From Halorubrum salsamenti (GTDB taxonomy: Archaea > Halobacteriota > Halobacteria > Halobacteriales > Haloferacaceae), in NCBI RefSeq assembly GCF_007671685.1, contig NZ_VCNL01000009.1, forward strand, positions 23,543 through 87,542: a DNA stretch of 64,000 bases, in the 5' to 3' direction. Position 1 is the first letter of the stretch. Every line of letters begins with the position of its first letter. The position numbers and the translations under genes were made by a program. The notes below the pieces were generated by a model. It ran no database searches. It was not told where the DNA came from and was given only the letters and a program-made list of their open reading frames with translations. This document shows, piece after piece, positions 7,960 to 17,578 of the stretch.

Positions 7960-8280
7960 TCAGGATCGTTCTGTAGCTTTATTCGCCCGTTCGAGATCGA
8001 ACTGAAGGTCGGTGTCGTCCTCGAGACCGACGCTCAGCAATTCCGGGTCGGCGACCGTCAGGTTGAACTCACCGACGGCGCGGCCGTAGTGCAAGCGCGG
8101 TACCATTACGCCACTCGCATCACAGAGGTGGGGTCGTGGCTCGTCGACGAATCGCTTCGGGTGCTCTTCGAAGAAATCACGACAGTCGGACGAACAGAAG
8201 TAGAACGTCGTCCCCTCGAAATCGGCGGTGATTTCGCTTGAGTCGCTGGCTTCCATACCGCAGACCGGCTCAACTGGCAT
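7960..8280 (-). CDS. YHS-domain metal-binding protein, extended C-terminus
   Basis: 106 residues. The N-terminal YHS domain (about 1-48) carries PVCGM, FYFCSSDCRDFFEEHP, a Cys-based metal site found on copper ATPases, permeases and stand-alone chaperone-like proteins. The remaining 58 residues (PHLCDASGVMVPRLHYGRAV, then acidic) are not recognised. A second, minimal YHS protein lies 64 bp upstream on the same strand. The probable role is binding of Cu(I) or another soft metal. Confidence 0.88.
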   Translation of the reverse strand: MPVEPVCGMEASDSSEITADFEGTTFYFCSSDCRDFFEEHPKRFVDEPRPHLCDASGVMVPRLHYGRAVGEFNLTVADPELLSVGLEDDTDLQFDLERANKATERS

Positions 8281-8344
8281 ACTGGCAGTACGCCTCGCCC
8301 TTCCATAAACGTCAGTCGGCCATTTGCTACTGTGCGTAGGCTCC

Positions 8345-8488
8345 CTACTCGGTGTATACTGCGGGCTGTTTCTCGAAGCGCTGTCGACATTCTTCGCTAC
8401 AGAGATAGTACGTCACCTGGTCGTGCCGGACTGAAGCTACCGCTTCGTCAACTCTGAGTTGCATACCGCAGACGGGATCCCTCGGCAT
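8345..8488 (-). CDS. Minimal YHS-domain protein
   Basis: 47 residues, MPRDPVCGMQLRVDEA followed by VTYYLCSEECRQRFEKQP. It is a complete stand-alone YHS domain with the three Cys of the family (DPVCGM, C-x3-C). Similar 46-residue proteins lie at 38983 and 53339 next to Lrp-TRASH regulators. It is divergent from the AarF kinase; choosing the kinase start at 8573 avoids overlap with this gene. Confidence 0.85.
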   Translation of the reverse strand: MPRDPVCGMQLRVDEAVASVRHDQVTYYLCSEECRQRFEKQPAVYTE

Positions 8489-8572
8489 TCTGTTCACAGA
8501 TCCGTCTCCAAGCCGATTGGGTATTTCGAAGTAGGTCGACGGGCACGTATTAAGGGCCGTCGGAAGAACTCT

Positions 8573-10168
8573 ATGACAACGCCCATGGTTCGATTTCTTC
8601 TCCGTCTAATTCGTATTCTTGGGACGTTCACCCCGTTCATCCTACGCTTTCTCCGTGATCGGCATCGGTTTCTGATCGTCGGTGGGTCACGCACTGTGCC
8701 ACGGGACCAGCACGAGCAGCGTGCCCGCCGTCTACGGGAGGCGATGCTCAACCTTGGGCCGACGTTCGTAAAGATCGGCCAAGTTCTCTCGACGCGCCCA
8801 GATCTCGTTCCGCAAGTGTACGCGGAGGAGTTCGCAGTGCTCCAAGATGCGATCCCGGCGGGTCCGTATCGAGAGATGATTCCGGCTCTCGCCGAAGACG
8901 TCGGGTATCACTCGTACGACGACTTCGATCCCGAACCCATCGCCGGCGGATCGCTAGCACAGGTCTATCGGGCGACCTATCAGGGAAAACAGGTGGTCGT
9001 GAAAGTAAGACGCCCCGGAATCAAGGACCTCATCGAGACCGATCTGCGCATTATTCGTCGCCTCGTTCCCCTTGCACTGTTTCTCGCACCTGATCGGTTC
9101 AGTTTCTCACTCCGGAACATGGCGGACGACTTTGAGCGCATCATTCTGGAGGAACTGGACTTCGAGCGAGAGGCCCAGATGATGGAGGAGATTCGGGAAA
9201 ATTTCGCTGCCGACGAGAATGAGACCGTTACGATCCCACGCGTATTTCGTGACGTCTGCTCCGAACGTGTCCTCACTATGGAGTACGCCGAGGGAACGAA
9301 GGTTACTGACCTCGAGGAACTCGAAGCGAAGGGCTACGATCCGGAGAACGTCGCTCGACGAGTGGCGAATGCCTACTTCACGATGGGACTCGACCACGGT
9401 GTGTACCACGGCGATCCTCATCCTGGTAATATCGCCGTCGACAACGACGGCCGCATCGTCTTCTATGACTTCGGGATGAGCGGTCGGTTCACGCCGGCGA
9501 TGCAAGCGAGCGTGATTAACCTCTATCTGGCCGCTGTCAATCGGGATGTCGACGCAATCATTGACGAACTTGTCGCCCTTGGTGCACTCGATCCCGACGC
9601 CGACAGGGCCGCCGTCGGTCACGTTCTCGAGTTAGTTATCGATGACCTCGAAGGGGGTGGTGACGTGAACTGGCAGCAGATAATCGACGTGGTCGTCGGA
9701 ATGCTCCGAGAGTTTCCGTTTCGTATCCCGCCAGACGTGATGTTAGTCATTCGGGTGGGATCGATCGGTGAAGGCGTTCTCAGACAGCTCGATCCCGAGT
9801 TCGATATCCTCGCAGCTGCGCAGGCGTTCCTCCGCGAACACGGCTTCCTCCAGCGAGCAGCCCGGATGAAACTTGCCGAAGCTCGGTCCGACATGGAAAC
9901 CTCCCTCTGGGCCCTCCTCCGGCTACCCACGAAATTGGATCGTGAACTGGACGCACGAGAACAGGAACGCACAGTGATACCTCAGGAGATCGCACAGAGC
10001 CAACGACGGCAGACTCGTTCGATCGGGTACGCCATCCTCGCAGGAGGAACATTTGTAGCGAGTGGTCTCGCATTATCCGTAAGTCAGATCTCTGCTACTG
10101 TTGGGGTCGTCGTCGCACTCGGCTTCACCATTTTATTCATTCATTCATCAAGGCAACAGCGTCGATAA
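8573..10168 (+). CDS. AarF/UbiB/ABC1 family atypical kinase
   Basis: 531 residues. ABC1-family motifs are present: LGPTFVKIGQVLSTRPDLVP, GGSLAQVYRA (Ala-rich nucleotide loop), VVVKVRRPG (Lys), HGDPHPGNI and YDFGMSG. Two C-terminal hydrophobic helices (IGYAILAGGTFVASGLALSV and ATVGVVVALGFTILFI) anchor it in the membrane. UbiB-type kinases support quinone or lipid homeostasis. The start at 8573 is preferred because TATTAA (8548-8553) lies 20-25 bp upstream and because a longer start would overlap the divergent YHS gene. Confidence 0.93.
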   Translation: MTTPMVRFLLRLIRILGTFTPFILRFLRDRHRFLIVGGSRTVPRDQHEQRARRLREAMLNLGPTFVKIGQVLSTRPDLVPQVYAEEFAVLQDAIPAGPYREMIPALAEDVGYHSYDDFDPEPIAGGSLAQVYRATYQGKQVVVKVRRPGIKDLIETDLRIIRRLVPLALFLAPDRFSFSLRNMADDFERIILEELDFEREAQMMEEIRENFAADENETVTIPRVFRDVCSERVLTMEYAEGTKVTDLEELEAKGYDPENVARRVANAYFTMGLDHGVYHGDPHPGNIAVDNDGRIVFYDFGMSGRFTPAMQASVINLYLAAVNRDVDAIIDELVALGALDPDADRAAVGHVLELVIDDLEGGGDVNWQQIIDVVVGMLREFPFRIPPDVMLVIRVGSIGEGVLRQLDPEFDILAAAQAFLREHGFLQRAARMKLAEARSDMETSLWALLRLPTKLDRELDAREQERTVIPQEIAQSQRRQTRSIGYAILAGGTFVASGLALSVSQISATVGVVVALGFTILFIHSSRQQRR

Positions 10169-10240
10169 CTGATATCTCGAATACGGAGTACCTCCACGAC
10201 GCCTCAAACTATTTTGTGGCGTCTATGCGAAGTACCTGAT

Positions 10241-10969
10241 ATGCTCAAAGATAAAGTTGCGATCATCACTGGTGGTGCAACCGGGATCGGCAAAGCAATT
10301 GCTTCGAAGTACATTGATTACGGAGCCGAAGTCGTTATCGCAGGTCGCACGGAAGAAACCGGCCGAGAGACTGCCGAAGAACTCGGCTGTGAATTCCACC
10401 AATGTGACGTCACGGAGTATGAGCAGGTAGAGACCCTCGTCAACAGTACGGTTGACGAATACGGACAGCTTGACGCAATCGTAAACAACGCTGGAATTGG
10501 CCAAGTAGGGTCCATCGAAGAAATGTCGCTCGAAGAGTGGGATACGGTCATTCAAATTAATCTCACGGGGGTTATGTACGGCTCGCGGGCGGCGATCCCG
10601 TATCTCAAAGACAGTGAGGGGTGCATCATTAATGTCGCGTCGATTTATGGCCTCGTTGGTGGTCCTGGATCACCTGCCTATTCGGCAGCAAAAGGTGGTG
10701 TCGTGAATTTCACACGAGAGCTCGCCATCGACTACGCCACAGAAGGGATACGTGTCAATAGTATCTGCCCTGGATTCGTTGAAACGCCGATGACAGACGA
10801 CTACCTCGACCAGGAACAGTTCTACGAGTTCGTCCGAGACGAGACACCCATGCAGCGAGTGGCCGAACCCGAGGAGATCGGCGGCATTGCGATGTTTCTC
10901 GCCTCTGATGAGGCGACGTACATCACAGGCACAAACATTCCTGTCGACGGAGGCTGGACTGCCCACTAG
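10241..10969 (+). CDS. Short-chain dehydrogenase/reductase (classical SDR)
   Basis: 242 residues. It has the cofactor motif TGGATGIGKA, NNAG (about 85-88), catalytic Y147-x3-K151 (YSAAK) and the PGFVETPM loop. It ends with the usual ITGTNIPVDGGWTAH. It acts as an NAD(P)-dependent oxidoreductase, similar to 3-oxoacyl-ACP reductases or sugar dehydrogenases; substrate unknown. The ATG at 10241 fits a leaderless transcript from TATTTT (10210-10215). Confidence 0.94.
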   Translation: MLKDKVAIITGGATGIGKAIASKYIDYGAEVVIAGRTEETGRETAEELGCEFHQCDVTEYEQVETLVNSTVDEYGQLDAIVNNAGIGQVGSIEEMSLEEWDTVIQINLTGVMYGSRAAIPYLKDSEGCIINVASIYGLVGGPGSPAYSAAKGGVVNFTRELAIDYATEGIRVNSICPGFVETPMTDDYLDQEQFYEFVRDETPMQRVAEPEEIGGIAMFLASDEATYITGTNIPVDGGWTAH

Positions 10970-11148
10970 TAACTACGGTCGCACATTCACCACACTTGGT
11001 TCCAACATTACGCGGGAGACCAGTCGGATAGTAGCAGCGCAAAACGTGCTACTATCTACCGAAGGCAAGCACCGTAACTCCCTGAGATGCTTCTATGAAG
11101 TGAGGAACTGCCGCCATATTATTTAGTCTCTCTAACCAATCCCCCAGT

Positions 11149-11649
11149 GTGGAACAGAATCGATCCGATCTCACACTACGTGTTGGGAGTATCGCCGACG
11201 AGTCAGTTGGTCGCGTTATTCCGGATACGTCGGTAGCAGAGGTCGCCCAAACGATGGTCGCCCAAACCAAATGTGCCCGCTACGTCGTTGTGGAAGAAAA
11301 CGACCAGCTCGTGGGCATCATTACAGATCGAGATTTGATTGGCGCGCTCCTCACGCCAGATAGTGAGTTCAACGTTCTCGCAACGGATCAGAGCGAATCC
11401 AACATAACCGCCGGAGATGTGATGACCTCCGACCCCCTCACCGTAACGCCTGAGGCGGAGGTACCGAGGGTACTGCGACAAATGAACGAGGCGGCTGCCC
11501 GCCATGTTCCCGTTGTCGAAGATGGCTCAGTTGTGGGGATCGTCACCCTTGACGATCTCATCACTCACCTCGCGGGAGAAGCTGCCCATGTCTCCGCACA
11601 GATGGACAATCTCTCCGGGATCATCCGGTCAGAGTCCCAGAGAAAGTAA
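11149..11649 (+). CDS. CBS-domain pair protein
   Basis: 166 residues from GTG with a TATA-like TTATTTAG at 11119-11126. Two CBS motifs span about 12-70 (VIPDTSVAEVAQTM, YVVVEENDQLVGIITDRDL) and 85-145 (VMTSDPLTVTPEAEVPRVLR, VPVVEDGSVVGIVTLDDLI). CBS pairs bind adenosyl nucleotides and act as energy or redox sensors. The target is unknown; the next gene encodes adenylate kinase, so an adenine-nucleotide link is possible but unproven. Confidence 0.92.
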   Translation: MEQNRSDLTLRVGSIADESVGRVIPDTSVAEVAQTMVAQTKCARYVVVEENDQLVGIITDRDLIGALLTPDSEFNVLATDQSESNITAGDVMTSDPLTVTPEAEVPRVLRQMNEAAARHVPVVEDGSVVGIVTLDDLITHLAGEAAHVSAQMDNLSGIIRSESQRK

Positions 11650-11707
11650 CCCCGCATCTGAGACTCTCGATACGTGTCTTTTTCGTGACTGACATCAAAA
11701 GAGAGAC

Positions 11708-12343
11708 ATGGCCGAACCACGGATTCTAATCCTCGGTGGACCAGGCGCAGGAAAGGGGACGCAGAGTAGAAAGGCTTCTGAGGAGTTTAATATAAAGCAT
11801 ATCACTACCGGGGAGCTCCTTCGGGCAAATAAGGACAGGGATATTTCAGAATTTGAATCAGAGTATGATGTCCCGCGCACATATATGGATCAAGGTGAGC
11901 TTGTTCCGGACGAGGTTGTCACTCTGCTCGTTAAAGAGGCTCTATCGCAAGTCAATGGCTTTGTTCTGGATGGGTATCCCCGCAACGTAGAACAGGCTGA
12001 GGAACTCAATAATATGACCGACGTTGACGTTATTCTATATCTTGACGTAGACGAGGAGGAACTTGTTCAACGACTCACGGGTCGCCGTATAGACCCAAAA
12101 ACAGGGGACACTTATCATATAGAATACAGTCCGCCTGAAGATCCTGAAGTTGAAAGACGACTTGAGCAGCGGGATGACGATACCGAGGAGACAGTCCGTG
12201 AACGTCTACGTGTATTTCGTGAGACCACTGAACCAGTTATTGAATACTACGAAGAACGAGGCCAACTGGAACGTGTCGACGGAAAACAGTCTCCTGATGA
12301 AGTCTGGGTTGACGTAAGGAAAGCGGTTGAAAACGCGCAATAG
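11708..12343 (+). CDS. adk: Adenylate kinase
   Basis: 211 residues. P-loop GGPGAGKGT (10-18), GELLRA, LDGYPRN and LTGRRIDPKTGDTYH (a short LID without the four-Cys zinc site) identify adenylate kinase, which interconverts ATP, AMP and ADP. Codon usage and base composition differ from the neighbours: many A/T-ending codons (AAT, ATA, TTT), lower GC and fewer acidic residues than is usual for a haloarchaeon. This suggests horizontal acquisition. Full length, no breaks. Confidence 0.95.
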   Translation: MAEPRILILGGPGAGKGTQSRKASEEFNIKHITTGELLRANKDRDISEFESEYDVPRTYMDQGELVPDEVVTLLVKEALSQVNGFVLDGYPRNVEQAEELNNMTDVDVILYLDVDEEELVQRLTGRRIDPKTGDTYHIEYSPPEDPEVERRLEQRDDDTEETVRERLRVFRETTEPVIEYYEERGQLERVDGKQSPDEVWVDVRKAVENAQ

Positions 12344-12602
12344 GTCGCGAAAAAGTTGGGGTGAGCGTTACTATACCGGGCATCACCTAGCAGATCTGTA
12401 CAGTTTACACACTGGTACCCGGCGAGTCTGTAGTTGAGAGGGCACGATCTTGCTGAGGTGATCTCGACGATGTTCGATAAAAGCCGACCATCATACCGTA
12501 CGAATTAGAACTTGGAACGGTTATTGGCCGAAGAACGAGCCAGTAGGCAATTATGGGGGGTTCTCCGAACCGATGAAGAGCCTGTCAGCAGACGCTGGCC
12601 CG
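12344..12602. other. Intergenic region
   Basis: 259 bp between the convergent adk and aspartoacylase-like genes. I see no gene, and no repeat or motif I can support. Confidence 0.4.
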
Positions 12603-13703
12603 TCAAGAGAGCGGATCTCGTCCTTCATACTCACCGCTCTCACCATATTCCGGCCGCTGGAAACCACCCTCACGGTAGACATCGAACTCACCCCGCTCGA
12701 TGTCGTCCCGGATGATGTCTGCGGTCGTTTCGTCGACGCTCACGAAGTGACACAGCGGATGCCCCGGGTACGCGACTGCGTTCTCGAGTACACCGACGAC
12801 GAGGCCAGTTGACGGTGCACGAACGACTTCGACCTCATCTTTGAAGTGATCGGAGATAGTGAACAGCTGCTCCCCGTCCTCGACGAGCGGCTGTGGGCCC
12901 CACTTCATATCGACGAGTCCGCCGGTGGCAGCACGAAGCCACGTCTTCTCACCGTCGCGTGCGACCACACGCGTCCACCCAGGCCAAGAGACCGGCCGGT
13001 CTGGCAGAACCTCATGTTCAGCGAGGACACTCGCCACGCAGTGAAGGGCGCGTTCGAGATGCGTCGATTGGAACCGGTGGGCGCGCCCCATCTCCACAGT
13101 TACGGTCGGAACCCCCGTCTTCGATGCTGCCTTTCGGAGCGTCCCGTTTGAGCCTTCACCGTCGAGAATCACGCTCGTTCCGAATGCACGGGCGATGCGT
13201 TCGACGTCAGAGTCGCGCATATCTGCCCGAACGTGATACATCGTCGTCCTGTTGCGCGTCGAGGTGTGGAAATCCAGCCCTAGGTCGCACTTCGAGACGA
13301 ATTCCTCGAAGATAGTATGGGCGAGACGTTTCGCCATCGTTCCCTGTGGATTCCCGGGGAACGACCGGTTGAGGTCCTCGTCATAGATCGGGATGTAGCG
13401 CTGTTGGGCCATGAATCCCGGGACGTTCAGTACGTGGAGGCAGACGAGTGCCCCGTGGATGTCCGGGGGACCGTAGGTTTCTGCGACCTCTTGGACGATC
13501 TTGATGCCGTTCAGTTCGTCGCCGTGCACGGCAGCACTGAGGAACACCGCCGGGCCATCATTCTCTCCGTTGACGACCGTGACCGGAATGTCGATCGGGT
13601 CGCCGTGGAAACTCGTTCCCACCGAATAGCGGAACTGGCGCTTCTCTCCGGGTGAGATGGTTCGGCCGCCGACCTCAATCGGTTGTGTCGCGGATCCAGT
13701 CAT
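12603..13703 (-). CDS. Succinylglutamate desuccinylase/aspartoacylase-type zinc hydrolase
   Basis: 366 residues. The M14-like zinc site is visible: H60-G-D-E63 (AAVHGDELNG), a later His in LDFHTST, RxxNRSFPG (substrate Arg/Asn) and the VTVEMG acid. Family members remove acyl groups from N-acyl amino acids or peptides. The C-terminal third (about 230-340) is a beta-rich domain, typical of archaeal family members. Its start overlaps the stop of the upstream methyltransferase gene by 4 bp (13700-13703), so it is the end of the copB-methyltransferase operon. Confidence 0.92.
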   Translation of the reverse strand: MTGSATQPIEVGGRTISPGEKRQFRYSVGTSFHGDPIDIPVTVVNGENDGPAVFLSAAVHGDELNGIKIVQEVAETYGPPDIHGALVCLHVLNVPGFMAQQRYIPIYDEDLNRSFPGNPQGTMAKRLAHTIFEEFVSKCDLGLDFHTSTRNRTTMYHVRADMRDSDVERIARAFGTSVILDGEGSNGTLRKAASKTGVPTVTVEMGRAHRFQSTHLERALHCVASVLAEHEVLPDRPVSWPGWTRVVARDGEKTWLRAATGGLVDMKWGPQPLVEDGEQLFTISDHFKDEVEVVRAPSTGLVVGVLENAVAYPGHPLCHFVSVDETTADIIRDDIERGEFDVYREGGFQRPEYGESGEYEGRDPLS

Positions 13704-14322
13704 TGAGAATCACTCTCGGACTGCTCTGAATGTGTCTGCGCTGCACGTCTACTGGGTTTACCAAGGAATCGTGGAATCGCCTCGCAGTATGACTCATATT
13801 CGCCCCCGTACTGCTCGCGGAGCCACGGCTCTTCGGCGAGTGGTGCGAGCAGGAACCACAGGATTCCACCGATAACGAGAATGACCGTTTGAATCGAACC
13901 TGCGAGGAGGCCTCCGCTGGCGAGCATGGTGATGAACCCCACATACTGTGGATTGCGAGAGAAGCGATACGGTCCCTCAGTTTGAAGGTGGCCTTCGAGA
14001 CCACTGCTCTCCCAGAATCCGAGTGTCCACATCGCCCAGATAGACAGCGTTGTGCCTGCTACGAAAACAAGCACACAGACGAGTTGCACCACCACCGGTG
14101 GTTTGTACCAGTGCCACCAGTCGAGGTATGCAATGCCGACCAGACCCACGACGTATAGCGTCCAGGCGGTCCAGCTGACCCAGAACGTCCAGTTCCGCGT
14201 CCCGTGCGGCCAGAACCGGAATGTCGGACTGACGATGGTGGCAAGGAGGCCACCCAGTAGGAGTCCCCCGGATAGGAGACCGACGCTGAACCACACCGGT
14301 GACGTATCGAATGGCATGGCGA

Positions 14323-14326
<4 letters not shown>
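13700..14326 (-). CDS. Isoprenylcysteine/phospholipid methyltransferase-type membrane protein
   Basis: 208 residues from GTG (or 205 from ATG at 14317). Five or so helices lead to the ICMT/PEMT signature [15 protein letters not shown] and a C-terminal [20 protein letters not shown] stretch, which form the SAM-binding region. Such enzymes methylate lipids or prenylated substrates. The start overlaps the stop of copB (GTGA) and its stop overlaps the next start, so it is translationally coupled to the copper ATPase. Two other members, at 29138 and 41242, also lie beside metal or redox genes. Confidence 0.9.
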
Positions 14327-16443
<2,117 letters not shown>

Positions 16444-16564
16444 AGATTGGTGTTGAGGCCGTTCGTTATAATTCTGTCCGAGCTCCGATACTCCGCGCGA
16501 CTTCTGGAAATCGGAGTTGAATAAGAACGGTGGGATGTTCGTCAGCGGACGTTCCGGGGGGTTC

Positions 16565-16762
16565 TCAGGCAGATGCCGTGTATCCAGCGTCCTCCACGGC
16601 CTGAACCAGTTCCGTGACGTTCACGTCTCCATCGACGCTCGCTTGTTCGGTTTCGCGGTCGGCGGTCGCGTCGGTCACACCGCTCACTTCTCGAAGCGCG
16701 TCTTCGACTGTCTGTTCACAGTGGCCGCAGGTCATGCCTTCGACGGTGATCGTCTGCGTCAT
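16565..16762 (-). CDS. copZ: CopZ-like copper chaperone (HMA domain)
   Basis: 65 residues: [20 protein letters not shown], a complete heavy-metal-associated domain with the MxCxxC site, then [10 protein letters not shown] and [13 protein letters not shown]. Such proteins bind Cu(I) and deliver it to the ATPase. It precedes copB on the same strand with a 121-bp gap, and is divergent from the Lrp-TRASH regulator. The element CGAAGCAGTAA sits about 31 bp upstream of its start. Confidence 0.94.
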   Translation of the reverse strand: MTQTITVEGMTCGHCEQTVEDALREVSGVTDATADRETEQASVDGDVNVTELVQAVEDAGYTASA

Positions 16763-16793
16763 ACAGCTATACGTATGAGATGCACGTCTTTGT

Positions 16794-16807
16794 CAGTTAC
16801 TGCTTCG
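16794..16807 (-). promoter_or_regulatory. Putative copper-regulon operator upstream of copZ
   Basis: On the minus strand the sequence reads CGAAGCAGTAACTG, 31 bp from the copZ ATG. It matches the CGAAACAGTAA element found 29-32 bp upstream of copA and of the ABC exporter ATPase genes. The fixed distance suggests binding immediately upstream of the TATA box. Confidence 0.6.
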
Positions 16808-16894
16808 AATCCAAAGTCAATCCTGAAAATGAAATGGCATACGAAGCCCAACGCTGGGAAACAATATTGTAATTCGAGATACCTACAGATAGAT

Positions 16895-17485
16895 ATGCGT
16901 GATTTAGATGAGACTGACATGAAGATCCTCTCGCTACTGGCAGAGGACGCGCGACGTCCGTTCAGCAGCATCGGTGAGGAGGTGGATCTCTCTGGTCCGG
17001 CCGTATCAGACCGCGTGAAACGGTTAGAGGAATCCGACATCATCAACGGGTTCACGATTGATGTCAACCGAGCCCAACTCCGAGCTGGTGTTCCGGTATT
17101 CATTCAGGCTGAGATTGGATCTGAGTCGCTGGAACCAGCCTGCAAGCAGGCCCGGGAGTCAGATGGTGTCGAACACGTCTTCACGACCTCTGAGGGGGAT
17201 CTCTGGTTTTACGCACGTGTCGAAGCTCATAACGTTCGTCAGTGGATGAATGGACTCTTCGATGAGATCAATATAGCAGATTATACGGTCACGCTAATCG
17301 ACGCAATGGAATGGACGCCATCCGTTGATGGTGCCGAGTTTGCGCTTACTTGTGCTGAATGTAACAATACTGTCGATACTGAAGGAGAGACAACACGGAT
17401 TGACGGCGAGGTTTATCACTTTTGTTGTCCATCTTGTCTCGCACGCTTCGAAGACCGCTATCAGCGACTCGAAGAAGGGGTGTAG
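16895..17485 (+). CDS. Lrp/AsnC-type regulator with C-terminal TRASH domain (copper sensor)
   Basis: 196 residues. An N-terminal HTH (MRDLDETDMKILSLLAEDAR; LSGPAVSDRVKRLEES) and an Lrp-like ligand domain lead to a C-terminal Cys-rich TRASH domain, CAECNNTV, then FCCPSCLARFEDR (C-x2-C and C-C-x2-C). TRASH is a metal-binding domain seen in archaeal copper regulators. The longer frame upstream is non-homologous; the ATG at 16895 begins the HTH. It lies between copZ (divergent) and copA, so it is the likely local copper-responsive regulator. Two paralogues are at 39212 and 53563. Confidence 0.93.
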   Translation: MRDLDETDMKILSLLAEDARRPFSSIGEEVDLSGPAVSDRVKRLEESDIINGFTIDVNRAQLRAGVPVFIQAEIGSESLEPACKQARESDGVEHVFTTSEGDLWFYARVEAHNVRQWMNGLFDEINIADYTVTLIDAMEWTPSVDGAEFALTCAECNNTVDTEGETTRIDGEVYHFCCPSCLARFEDRYQRLEEGV

Positions 17486-17531
17486 TATCCTTTTAGATTC
17501 CAAACTTTTGTGGGTTCGATAACCACCCTCT

Positions 17532-17557
17532 CGAAACAGTAAATCGTGTAAATATAG
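17532..17557 (+). promoter_or_regulatory. Putative copper-regulon operator and TATA box of copA
   Basis: CGAAACAGTAAATCG (17532-17546) followed by AATATAG (17551-17557), 22-28 bp before the copA ATG. The same element (one base shorter) precedes the ABC exporter at 54231 and its truncated copy at 39880, and a variant precedes copZ. Confidence 0.65.
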
Positions 17558-17578
17558 ACCCCGTATAGTAATACGAGC

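Noticed and set aside
12603..13703. Carboxypeptidase proper for the M14-like protein
   Set aside because: The HGDE and short length fit the aspartoacylase/succinylglutamate desuccinylase branch rather than classical carboxypeptidases.
16857..16876. GGAAACAATATTGTAATTCG before the Lrp regulator as the same operator
   Set aside because: Partial likeness only; the spacing to the start (18 bp) and the central bases differ. It may be an unrelated palindrome (ACAATATTGT).
16517..16894. N-terminal extension of the Lrp-TRASH regulator
   Set aside because: It overlaps copZ on the other strand and is unlike any regulator; the HTH begins at 16895.
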